Shown here piece by piece: positions 49,359-59,638 of a stretch of 64,000 nt of DNA. Source of the DNA: Udeniomyces pyricola (taxonomy: Eukaryota; Basidiomycota; Tremellomycetes; Cystofilobasidiales; Mrakiaceae); assembly GCA_039545295.1 (NCBI GenBank), contig BCIK01000003.1, forward strand, positions 868,001 through 932,000. Direction: 5' to 3'. The number at the start of each line of letters is the position of its first letter. Within the stretch, counting starts at the first letter, position 1. Made by a program: the position numbers and the translations under genes. The notes beneath the pieces are model-generated. The model saw only the letters and a list, made by a program, of their open reading frames with translations. It was not told the DNA's origin and did no database searches.

Positions 49359-49883
49359 GGCTTTGTGACGTCTGGAGTGGAGTAGGGTGAACGGTATATA
49401 CGGGGATAGATGCGATGATGTGGAAAGTGGTGGTGGACAATAGCGGGCGACACGAGGGAACAAGCTAGGGGGGAAGGTGAAAGAAGTTGGGGCTTCGGGG
49501 TAGCTCGGACCGAGCCACCGGACCGAGTAATTCTGGGAGAGAATATTGAACCCGACCTCTTTTATGATAATCCCTAATCTTTCCGATGAGTCTGGACGGA
49601 TCTTCCTTGGCGCTCAAATTGAACCATTGATCGATGATCAACGCAATGATAATTAAGGCTGCATCTATCCTACATCCATCGAGATCATCTATTACGTCGG
49701 GGTTTCCATGAACGTCGTCGCTGTGTGCGCTGCAAGCTCACTCGCTCTCGCTTTGGTCCGCTAGAAAGTCAAAGATAGGGTTGCGCTTCTTGACCTATAA
49801 GCAATACATGGACAACAAGATGGAGCACAGAGAGTACATCATGAGTGCGTGTACTTTCTCACTTCGGCAATTTGTTCAGATGT
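49359..49883. promoter_or_regulatory. Upstream region of the MFS permease
   Basis: About 525 bases separate the permease start from the 3' end of the HIRIP3-like gene. It presumably holds the permease promoter. Only AT-rich unstructured sequence is visible; several GATA cores occur on either strand, which would fit nitrogen control of a Dal5-type gene but are too short to prove it. Confidence 0.4.
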
Positions 49884-51940
49884 TCAGGATTGGACGTTAA
49901 TGGACGGCAATTCGGTTGCGTCACGTACCGGTAGGACAGCCTTGACATCATCATCCTCATCTTCTTCGTCTGGGTCGGCATATCTGGCACTCGTCCGACG
50001 GGTCTTCCTGGTTTCTGCTTCTAGGCCATGCTCTTCTGCCCCAGCCTGAATCTCCGCTGTCCACGGCGATCAGATCAGAGAAGATTGGAAACCAACGGAC
50101 AAACGAGAAATGCGTCAATGGTGTTTATACCAATACAACGATCATGACGTCGACGACTTCATCCGGCCGAGAATAACTGAACGTACCGAGCTCCTGTGCA
50201 GCTTCTCTCGCCTCTTTCAACTTTTTCGCTTTACCCACGGTAGGTTGACCTTTCATCCCCAGATCAAGAAGGATCCGAGCACAATGCTTGATCTGCTGGT
50301 TCGTCTGGGAGGTTGAATCAATCAACAGGGGAAACAGATCAGATGAGTAAGAGTGTGGCAAGTCGTCGTGGCCTGAAGGAAAGCAAGATTAGAGACACGT
50401 TGCTTACATCTTCGGAAAAGTCGGCAAATTCTCGTTTCCATTGCTTACGTACCCCGCATGCGACGATGATCTGATTAGAATGATGTCACATCAGAGGAGC
50501 AAGGGAGAAGGTTTTGAGTTCACAAATTGAGAGTGTCGTTTAGATCATACGAGCAGAGTAGACCTGTACCTTTTTCAAGTTTGTGAGTCGCTCCGTCTGC
50601 TCTGGGTTGGAATCTACAGGAGTCGATCCGATCGAGGTCTACATTGGGTGGTCCATCAATGTAAGCCGTTAAGACTCTCGACAACAGGCTACGGTCGAGC
50701 AAACGTAGAAATAACTGAGGCGGCGTACTTTAGGCTTCGGCTTGGCTTTGATCGAGACCTCGCTGTCCCTCTTCGCTTTCTTGAGGGGCCGTTTTCGAGC
50801 TTCCTCAGGCTCTGAATCTGAGCCAGAACGGCTTTTGGGTGATAGTTCAGTCGTGACTGGTCGACCGGGACCCTCTTCGTCCGAATCGCTGTTGATGAAC
50901 GCTTCCGACTTGAACTCGGTAGCATGGGACGCGCGCTTTCGTGAAGTCTGATCAGCCATATGCCAACGTCATGGGTAAGGATTAGCCATACTGATGAAAG
51001 AGAGCCTGGTTATTATGCAAGGGACATGTGTGTAAGTAAGCAAGGTTCGAACGGTGATCACACCTTTGGTTTTGACGCATTCTTCTCCTGCTGCTTTGAA
51101 GAACGTGAGATTTGTTTGGCCTTTTTTGAGCCACCCCTGCGGTCTGAATCTTCACTGTCAATGTGACCGTTATCTGGTTCATCATCTTCGCTGTCAATTC
51201 CAATAGTAGCAGGCCCTTTCTTTTCGTCCGCGGGCTCAGTCGTTGGGGAAGCGTTCGTCTTGCGCTTAGGTGGCACGGCAGATCGAGCCTTCTTCTTGGG
51301 TGGAGGAGATGGCTCAGGAGAAGGTTCGGGAGAAGGTTCGGGAGATGGTTCGGGAGATGGTTCGGGAGAGGGCTCGGGGGTCGGTTCGGGCGAGAGTTGG
51401 ACGGGCGATAGGGATTCCTACTTGTGGATATCAACGAGGTATGAAGTAACAAGAGAGACCGAAGTTGAAGCAAACGTTAGCCCATCCAATCTGCATGGAT
51501 GTATGAGCAGATCCGGTGACAATGGGTTGGTAGGTCACCTTCTTGGTCTTCTTGGGTTTGATTGGAGGTGAGAACGCTGGTTTAGTGTCTGCCTCATGAT
51601 CAGCGGTCTCTTCCTCCTGGTTTGGTCATTACAAGGAAGAATGTCAGAAGGACGTGAGACGCGTCCATGTACTCGCCTTCCCTCTCGTTATCTGACCACA
51701 TCCATCCATCGGATTACCATGAACAATCGGTGATGAACTCACGTCCAAGACACGAAGGACCTCCTTCTTTAGCAGATCTTTCCATGTTGGATTGGCCTCG
51801 AACGCATCTTGCTCAAGGCCGAGCTGAAGACTGAGCGCATGCCTGACGTTCCGTTGGGTGAGCTGCTCGTCCGTCATGCCTCGCATAACGCCACGAAGCT
51901 CAGACAGGGCACGACGTATGTTTTTGGGTGTTGGATCCAT
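49884..51940 (-). CDS. HIRIP3-like histone chaperone (DEK_C-like N-terminus, CHZ-type motif)
   Basis: HIRIP3 is a nuclear H2A-family histone chaperone that binds HIRA; fungal homologues are little studied. The first exon (from ATG 51940) encodes a DEK_C-like helical domain with RRALSELRGVMRGMTDEQLT and NPTWKDLLKKEVLRVLD. Next come basic Lys/Arg and acidic blocks, with a run of PEPSP repeats (51304-51395) and the RKTNASP, KKAKQISR and RKRPLKKAK segments. Near the C-terminus, CARILLDLGMKGQPTVGKAKKLKEAREAAQELG matches the LGMKGTPSLGK core of HIRIP3's CHZ-associated region. The protein ends with an acidic DEEDEDDDVKAVLP. Reading through gives TGA at 49886-49884, but a GTACGT donor just before it leaves the true end open. 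At least six exons. Confidence 0.75.
51304..51395. repeat. 12-bp tandem repeat encoding PEPSP units
   Basis: Seven to eight copies of a GGTTCGGGAGAA/GATGGTTCGGGA-like 12-mer encode Pro-Glu-Pro-Ser on the minus strand inside the HIRIP3-like gene. The opposite strand would read GEGSGDGS, which produces a spurious plus-strand ORF. Confidence 0.9.
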
Positions 51941-52337
51941 GAGAGATAGAGATGAGTGATATCGGGTGGGAGGGTCGACAAGTCGGGAAGATGACAGAGG
52001 ACCGAGAGCAGTTGGGGATGATCAGGCGTTGAGTTACCACAAGAACGCGCTGATCTGGTGGAGTGTCATCCGCTGCAGACGCGTCGAGCTCAGAGAAGTA
52101 GAACGACGCGGACACGTCATCAGAAAATGTCTCCAGTCTTCTGGCAACTTGCAACTCATGTCAACCAGTGTCAACTACGACTGACTACCTCGACTGCATC
52201 TTTGACTTCACGCTTGTTCTTTCCTTGGCCGGTCTTACATAGTCCACCATCACACGCACTCAGTGCCGTCACGCTCTATTCATCTAGGCTTCACGCATCT
52301 CGCTCAATCACCCACCCGACTCCGCTGGTGTTCACCA
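51941..52337. promoter_or_regulatory. Divergent promoter region, HIRIP3-like gene / SET gene
   Basis: Just under 400 bases lie between outward-facing starts. Both promoters and leaders must fit here. No specific motif could be supported. Confidence 0.45.
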
Positions 52338-54593
52338 ATGAATCACCTTGCCTCGACATCTTCGCTATTCCCACCTGGCATAGCCCCTCCCTCTCTCGAC
52401 ATCCTCCTTGACTGGTTCCAAATCCGAGGTATCCACCTCGACTCTCGGCTTCAAGTCCGGACGGATCTAGTCGACGGCCAAGACCAAGGCTGGAGTGTGT
52501 GGGCACTCGATGATATTGACGACGAAGAGATGCGTTCGTCGTCTTGCCAAATCATCTTGAAAGTGTTCCGCTGACATTGGTCAGGCAATCAGCTTGCTCA
52601 CATCTCCTATGTCGTTGCATTTCCTCAAACGATAGGACAGTCTGTCGTATGCCCAAGCATGCTACTTTCAATCAACGCTCATCCACGCTGTCGACCTTTC
52701 TCGCCTCGCATCCTACCTCGCTTCTCGACCCTCCGCTGATTCCTCCAACGCACATCCTCACCTTGCACCTCCTATACGAAATCTCCCTCGGCAAGAAATC
52801 ACCTTGGTGGCCTTATCTACAAAGCTTGCCCCGAAAACCTCCCCCAATAGCAATGTTGTGGCGTGATCACTGCGGGCCGGATGGCCGCAAGGCATGGGAG
52901 ATTGCACAGAATGCGGAGGTCCAGCGACGCGTCAGTCGGGATGAACAGGGACTGGGTGGATGGGCATACGAGGAAGGTGACGAAGAACAAACTTGTGAAG
53001 GAGAATGGGGTGCGGGCGGAATTGTACGTGAAAAACCCCTAGTCTTTTCTTGGGGGTTTCATGTGCTAGTTGGCTGACCTTTTTTTTTTTTTTCGACATG
53101 CCGTCTTGGCCTTACTGTAGCCTGCTCTGATGAAGTTCTACGAGGCAGTCGCCCTTCCAGTCCTGTATACCAGTCCCCACTTCTCTACTTCATCCTCAGG
53201 CAACACTGCAACCTCTGAGATGCCCACATTTGAAACGTTCCTTCACGCGTATACTCTGGTTTCGTCTCGTGCATTTCACATTGATGACTATCGCATCGTT
53301 GGTCTCATTCCTCTAGCCGACCTGTGAGCACGTTTTCTGGATTTACTCTGGTGATATTCGGTTGGTCGTCCACTGACATCAAATCTTCTCTGTATCCAGC
53401 TTCAACCACTCTCCCACGCCCACTATATCGTTTCAGATCGACGAGTTTGTGTGCACGACGTGCGGGTCCTTGGTGCCATGCGCCCATGACAAGGTCACGC
53501 CCAGTCTAGGTCTTCCTGAACGACTCGATGTTCTTCTTCAGTTGGAAGAAAAGGAATTGGCCGATTTTCTGGCCGAGGAAGATTCGGGCGATATGATCAC
53601 GTGGTGAGTGCGCGTTGGGATTCAAGGGGATCAAGCCGTTTATGTATGAGGTTGACTGGATAGAGACTTGTAGTTGATCGACGCGTCTTTTTTTTTTTTT
53701 TAAGTGAGATGATCATGAAGGGAGATCAGGTCTTTAACTCGTATGGATCCATGTCCTCTGTTGAACTGGCGTGCGAGTATGGTGAGGCTGTGGCTCGTTC
53801 AATCTTGTCCGATGATCGGTGTTGCGAGTTGACTGGCTGGCTGTGTACTTTATATTTGGTACCCTAGGTTTCACTCCCGAAGACGCCATGTCCCTCCCAC
53901 AGGACCGCATCTTTTTTGACCCCATTCCGCCCTTGTCCCGAACGCTTGCCACTCCTGCCATAGTAACATCAAGTTCAGCGCCAGCCCTGCCTCCTCGTCG
54001 ACCAACTCTGCTCAACAGGACGTCCTCGATTCCTCCGACTGAGCTGTTCTCTCATCCCTTGCTAGAAACGATCTCGGATGAAGCTCAAGCTAGGATGCCA
54101 CCATACGAACGATATTACGTTTCGCCTGACGCTCAGATGTCGGCTCCCCTCGTTCTGAGCCTGGGGTTAAGCGTGTTTGGTGAAGGCGAGGAGAGCCGGG
54201 TGTGGAAGGTGTTGGCTCAGAGGGAAAATGCTGGGGAGGAATGGAATCGTTTGCAAGGTGCTGTAGAAAAGATGCTGAGGGATCGGTTGGGTGCGCTGAC
54301 TGACCAAGAGAGGTTGTTTGAGATTCTCGAGGTGAGTTCTGATTTCGTGAGATTCGGCATCGACCCGATTTGATTCTGACTTTCAATTTGAACGAAACTG
54401 ATGTCTGATGCCTTGATATTATCAGGACGACGCAAGCGGTGAATTGGAAAAGATGGCTGCCACCTTGGTCTTGGGCGAGAGAGCGACGTTGGACGCGTGC
54501 TGGTCCAAGTGGTCTGGTGAAGATGACGAGGAGGATGACTATTACGAGGATCATCATCAGCACGTCGAAGTCGAGAGTGAAGAGGAACCTTAG
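52338..54593 (+). CDS. SET-domain protein lysine methyltransferase (SETD6/RKM-like)
   Basis: SET-domain enzymes of this shape methylate lysines on ribosomal proteins or other non-histone targets using SAM. Exon 1 is 52338-52533 with the start of the SET fold (QDQGWSVWALDDIDDEE). It joins 52641 in phase as MLCRMPKHATFN, matching the GTVLCTIPK-type strand of the family. Later exons give FYEAVALPVLYTS, HIDDYRIVGLIPLADL then FNHSPTPTISFQ, and MIMKGDQVFNSYGSMSSVELACEYG. FNHS and the GDQVFNSYG strand carry the SAM and active-site Asn, His and Tyr. A substrate-binding helical region follows, containing FTPEDAMSLPQDRIFF. The last exon ends in an acidic DDEEDDYYEDHHQHVEVE tail and TAG at 54591-54593. 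It has an inserted cysteine set (CTTCGSLVPC) after FNHS. The exact RKM or SETD class is undecided. Confidence 0.85.
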
Positions 54594-54886
54594 ACAGTAG
54601 CCGAGGCTGATGCCAAGGATGATATGGTGTAAGGTGGACAGTAGTGATGGCATGTGTATGGTGCGGCGATGATTGGGGAGAAATAAGACTGAAAGCTATC
54701 GAAATATAATTATTGCCGGCGGCCGAGTTGGAGACGCTGGTGACATGATGCATGATGATGGCCAAGCAAGTTGGCATCACCATCTTCGCTCTCGCATCTC
54801 ACCGCTCCCCCTCCCATCCCATTCCATCGTACATCCTCTCCATCCACCCCTTCACACACTCACACACTCACACACATACACACATC
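54594..54886. promoter_or_regulatory. Upstream region of the BAR gene with CA-rich repeat
   Basis: About 290 bases lie before the BAR gene. The last 35 bases before its start codon are a CACACACT/CACACATA-type repeat (about 54852-54885), so the leader is likely simple sequence. No other element seen. Confidence 0.55.
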
Positions 54887-56951
54887 ATGAGCTGGTATGA
54901 CTGGTTGCTTATTTTGCTCCCCTTCAATCCTACCAAGCTGACCTCCGTTCCCTTGATCGCCATTCCAACCACCGTTCTCACCTTGCAGGGGAGGGTACGT
55001 CGCGCTGTGTCTCACTCCACCCTTTGGCTGCCTCCTTCATATCATTCTTGACTACTCCCTCACTTATATCTCCTTGTTGGTTCCATTTTCAGACTCAAGA
55101 AAGGTCGGCACATTCTTCTTAACTCCCTTCCCTCTACGGCATGAAGCTGGTGGCATTCGACTCATCCCACGCTCTTCTCATCCAACCCATTCCGCCTCCT
55201 TAGGTTTCAGCCGAGCCGGGACGCAGCTCATGCAGCGAACCGGCCAAATCGAGCGAACAACCGATACCGAGTTTGAGACTGAGCTTACCAAGTACAAGAC
55301 GTGAGTTCCGGTTGGGATATCGACCTCATGGAGATTTCGATCTTTGTGGTTCACACGTGTGGGGCTGATAGATAGGATGGCAATGGGAGGAAAGCGAACG
55401 AACGGGGAGGACAAGACAGATAGCCAAGGGCTGACTGACGAAACACCCCTTCCCTCCCTCTCCCCTCTCTTCGCCTACGCTTCATCTTCACTTGCTCTCA
55501 ATCCGACTGACCCTTCCTTGGTTCAACAGTCTCGAGAAGGAACTCAACTCCCTCCAGAAGGACTCCAAGTCTTATCTTGATGCTATGCGAGGTGAGATGC
55601 TCATCCTCTCCTCAAGAGCGTCCGTGGTTTGGCCTGCGTGTTCCTAACGGTTTCCCTGGGTGATTTTCGTATCGTTTCACGCAGCAATGACCTCTTCCGA
55701 GGTTCGACTGGCCGAGACTTTTGATCTCTTCTACACGGCTGCTGGACTGAGCTCGGAAGGTGCCATGGCCGGACACGCATACAAGCGTGCGGTCGATGAT
55801 CTGGACAGCGGCGTTGGACGCGATCTTGTCAGTCCCCGCTGCTGCTGCTGCTGCGAGCGGCCAGAAGGGGGGGGAGGGGGGGAGCAACGCTCACCTATAC
55901 ATCTCTCTTGTTTTCTCTTTACCTTGCTCACCTCACTCCAGGACGCACCCTATAGACACACTGTTCTTGAGCCTGTCGGTCGATTCTGCAGCTACTTCCC
56001 AACAGTCAACTCGGCCATTGAGAAGAGGAACAAGAAGGTGAGGACAGAAGACCATTGTCATATATCCACTTCAAAAGCTCGAATCATGAACCTATGACAC
56101 TCCAAGACTCAAGCCTTGCTCTTTTTCTTTTTCTTTCTGGCCTTTAGCTCTTGGACTATGATGCTGCGCGATCCAAGATGCGTAAACTGGCTGAGAAGCC
56201 GTCGGATGACACGACGAAACTGCCGAGAGTGCGTCCTTTCTCCAAGATGTCATCTACCGATCCATGCTCGGCATCATCCATCCAACCTTGAGCACACCAT
56301 GTTGTCTTTGGTCCTTGTCATGCTGATCCTTATTGCCTCAACGACCTCGTACCCACACTCTGCGGATCATCACCTTTTTTTTTCGTTCTTTCTTTTTCTC
56401 AGGCGCAACAAGAAAACGACGAGGCCGAGGCTGTGTACGAGGTGATGAACACTTCGCTGTTGGAAGGCTTGCCTCAGCTCGTCGAGCTTCGCGTGCCTTA
56501 CCTCGACCCGAGTTTCGAGGCCATGGTCCGATGCCAGCTCAGGTTTGCCGAAGAAGGGTACGAGAAGATGGCGGGCGTTCAACGGTATGTCCGGGAATTC
56601 TTCTTTTTTTTCCTCTTCTTCGCGAGAAAAAATCTTGTTCTGTCTCGTTTTTTTTTCTGTTTCGATAGCCAAACAAATAAGGCGTGTTTTCTGAACGTTT
56701 TTCTCTTCCTTCTTTCTCCTTTTGGTTGTATCCTTCCTCTCTCATCCGATCCTTTCCCCTCCCATCCTCACGATTCTCTCTTTCTCCTCTCCCTCGATCT
56801 CTCGTTTCTTCTTTTTCTTGTTTTTCTTCCTCTTCTTTACAGGTACTTTGCCGACAATGTCCGCGACGATTACGCCAACGGCATGCTCGATTCTCAAGTC
56901 GAGACTGTCCTTCAAGAGATGAAGGATCTCTCCATCTACGGTACCGGTTGA
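54887..56951 (+). CDS. RVS161: BAR-domain protein, Rvs161/Hob3 (amphiphysin-like, no SH3)
   Basis: Rvs161/Hob3 dimerises with Rvs167/Hob1 to bend membranes at endocytic sites and act in Cdc42 regulation. Ten exons close perfectly to 264 residues, the family length: 54887-54894 (8 nt), 54989-54994 (6 nt), 55093-55103 (11 nt), 55204-55300, 55530-55591, 55685-55827, 55942-56037, 56148-56228, 56403-56584 and 56843-56951. The spliced N-terminus is MSWGGLKKGFSRAGTQLMQ, matching the MSW-G-KK-RAGT amphipathic helix of Rvs161/Hob3. The BAR core includes DTEFETELTKYKTLEKEL, VRLAETFDLFYTAA, VLEPVGRFCSYFPTVNSAIEKRNKK, LLDYDAARSKMRKLAEKPSDD and NDEAEAVYEVMNTSLLEGLPQLV. There is no SH3 domain. The third intron has an atypical GTCGGC donor. 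Confidence 0.94.
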
Positions 56952-57419
56952 GCATCTACTAGGGGATCAAACAGGAAGGCAGAAGGGAGAGGGCGAGAAG
57001 AAGGAGGTGGGGGGAGGGAGGGTGTAGGTGTTACGTGGGAGGGGGGAAGGAAGGGAAAACCGAGATGAACCCACCCTTATTGGAGGGCTTTGGAGTTTCT
57101 CTTTTCCTCCTCTTTTTTTTTTCTTTCTCTTCCTCACCAACGACGATCTCTATGGCTTTTTTAATTTTACTTTCCAAATCGACCTTTTTTCTTCTTCTTC
57201 CAAAGTTCCGACTCGGTGTCGTTTCATTCTTGCTTGAATGTAAGGGTTGATCGGACAACGGTTCGAGATCGTCAAAGTCATGAATAAAACACACAGAATG
57301 ACTATATATCCGGCCCTCTCCTGTCTCTTTCGTGCACCCGGCTACATCATCCAACTACCACATGCTCTTAAAACCAAACCAAACCAAACCAAACCAAACC
57401 CTCAAATCACCTTTCTAAT
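56952..57419. other. Convergent 3' intergenic region with AAACC repeat
   Basis: About 470 bases lie between the BAR gene and the minus-strand membrane-protein gene. The left part is G-rich then T-rich. An AAACC pentamer is repeated about six times near 57368-57401, close to the stop of the converging gene, so it is probably in its 3' UTR. Confidence 0.65.
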
Positions 57420-59032
57420 TCACGCCCGGGCGGGAACCGGGATATAAGATCTTGTGTTCTCTTGCATCTCAACTCGACCGCCCATCGCGTCGGTCCGATG
57501 GTTTCCAAGTTGCGCCCGGGCCGCGGCAGCTTCGAGGTAATCCTGAAGGGGGGCGGGGTGGGGGTAAATAGAAGGGGGGAGACGGGGTATGAGGTCATGG
57601 GTGAGTTAAGAGGAAAAAAAAACAATAGAAAAGGAGAGGGAGACAAAGCAATATCCTTCCTGCCGTTCTTTAACCGACATTCTTCCTCCTCCTTCTCGGA
57701 CTCCTTCGTCATATGTGACAAGGCTCTCGGATAGACAGAGCAGGAGGGAGAAGAAGAAGAAAGAAGGGGAAAGAAAGAAGAGAAAGATACAAGGTGATAA
57801 TGAGACATACCCGCCAACTCATTTGCTGTAATCGATGGGTATCGAACCCCCTCTGTTCGAGGCCTCGCCGAATGAAGGCGAACCCCAGAAGCTTTGAATC
57901 GGGGTTCCAACGAACCGGATCGGATTGATTTTGAGAAAATGGAAAGAATAGAAGAAGAAGAAAAAGGTTGGTTAAAGGTGAGAATTAGGTCTTGAGGGCG
58001 GTTCTCAATGATCCAAGGGGGGGGGGGGGCTAGCTCATTCTGCTGTTTTGGATGAAAGGAGATTGGTGGGACTGAGGATTCGGGCTAGGGTAGGGTGCTT
58101 ACAGCAGAGACGCCAAAGAGGAAGAGGACGATGATGTAGAGATCCCGAGGCGAGTCACGTTCTGGAGTTAAAGGTTAGTGACAGACAGGTAAACTAGGGA
58201 GTTAGTGGGTGCTCCGGAACTATTCGGTAAGTTGTGTTGACCGTTAGTAAGTCATCTCCTTCCCCCCCCCCCCCCCCCCCTTCCCTTCAATCCGACGACT
58301 CTGGCGCGGTTAAGGATAGACAGGAGATGGCATTGAGGCATCGATCAGTTGAGATGGGACATACTGAAACATCGTGCTTCAACTGTCGGATGATCGGAAT
58401 CACGAATACCAAGATGTTTGGAATGGGGGAAGGGGGGGGGGGGGTTCGATGATCAGCTGTCTTGTTCCCGGTTGAACTGTACGCAGGGAAAGACACGATT
58501 TGGGTTTCACGCCGATCAATCTTTGGACATACCATCTCCGTCTTTTCCGTCCGTCGTCTAGATGAGAGTGAAGTATTTAGAGGTGTTTACCGAGAGCGGT
58601 CAGAAATGAGTTCGGGCGAGCGATACTGAAGGAGTGATCCAGAGACTTACGTCTAGATCACCCGTTCCTAACGAGGCTCCCGTGCAGGCCGGTAGCTTTT
58701 GAGCCACTGTCAATATCCTCCCACAAGGAAAATCAAGAATTAGCCCCAGAAACACTTTTTCTGCTTCTTCTCCTTGCTCAGCATTCAAAGATAAATCTTT
58801 GATGGAAAAAGACGAGGGACGCACGGCAGAACGATTGGGTGCAAGTCAAGCAAGGCAGTTTGCGATCGTTAGGGCTGAAGAGAGGGATGATGGTGGAGTT
58901 GCCAAAGCAGATGCATCGGCAGTAGTGTAGTTCAGACGCAGCGGCAGCAGAGGCCGGGATGGGGGAGATGACGAGGACGGAAAGGATAGCGCAGAAGAGG
59001 AGGAGGATGCGTGGACGGAATAGGGAGACCAT
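57420..59032 (-). CDS. Uncharacterised Cys-rich single-pass secretory membrane protein, 183 residues
   Basis: I do not recognise a named family, though it resembles uncharacterised fungal proteins. Six exons close in phase: 59032-58825, 58706-58651, 58557-58533 (25 nt), 58161-58103, 57891-57811 and 57542-57420. A signal peptide covers residues 1 to about 30 (basic RPR, then hydrophobic ILLLFCAILSVLVI, with an ASA-type cleavage site). The luminal part has HYCRCICFGNST, with an NST glycosylation sequon, then CLTCTQSFC and LPACTGAS, about seven cysteines in all. One transmembrane helix follows (about residues 103-124, LYIIVLFLFGVSALLGFAFI). A basic cytosolic tail of about 60 residues ends in TGA at 57422-57420. 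Exon 5 uses an AAG acceptor. The tiny third exon is the least certain join. Inferred location: ER or Golgi or plasma membrane. Confidence 0.72.
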
Positions 59033-59638
59033 GGCTGATGGATGGGTTATGTGGTGTGAAGGCCGGAGAGGGAATCCGGACTTGAGCGATGCCGAAAGTC
59101 GAGTTTGGTCGAGTTCGTTGATTGGAACTCGCAAGGCAGTCATTGCACAGCCTGGCAATTTAGTACAGCAATTAGTCAGGATAGTTAATCGATCGTCGTA
59201 TCAATTATTCTGTTATAATTAATTGCCTCCGATGATACCATCGCAATCCAACGGAATCCCACGGTAACATTCTTGACTCGAAACTTCAAGGGAGTATGAT
59301 TCGAGTGGCCTTCCCCTTACGTTTCTTTCCCTGTGAACAAACGTACAAGTCGAGGTACATGAGCTACAACAACAACAGAAATAAGCCATGTCATTGCGTC
59401 TATATATCGTCAGTCATCAGATATAAAAAGAAACCAAAAAGAATAGAAACCGAAGAGAACAGAAAAGGACAGAACGGAAAAGGACACGAGAAAGAAAAGC
59501 CGAAGGAAACCGTGACAACATATGAAACCATAGGACTGACTAAGAGGAAAAGAAAAGAAAGAGAGGAACCAGGAGAAACCAGAACAGATAAATGAAAAGC
59601 GAAAATGAATGAAGAGAAAGGGGCTTCGATAGCTATAA
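59033..59638. other. Intergenic: promoter of the membrane-protein gene and MDN1 3' region
   Basis: About 600 bases lie between two minus-strand genes. The right half is A/G-rich (a long AGAAA-like stretch, about 59440-59600) and is probably the 3' UTR of midasin. Apparent ORFs on both strands here are low-complexity. Confidence 0.5.

Noticed and set aside
51163..51571. Plus-strand ORFs with GEGSGDGS or arginine repeats
   Set aside because: Antisense shadows of the 12-bp repeat encoding PEPSP in the HIRIP3-like gene.
57811..57910. tRNA-like segment on the minus strand (GGTTCGATACC resembles a B box; short stem-loops nearby)
   Set aside because: Acceptor and D arms cannot be formed, and the same bases are an in-phase coding exon of the membrane protein (second half of the TM helix plus basic tail).
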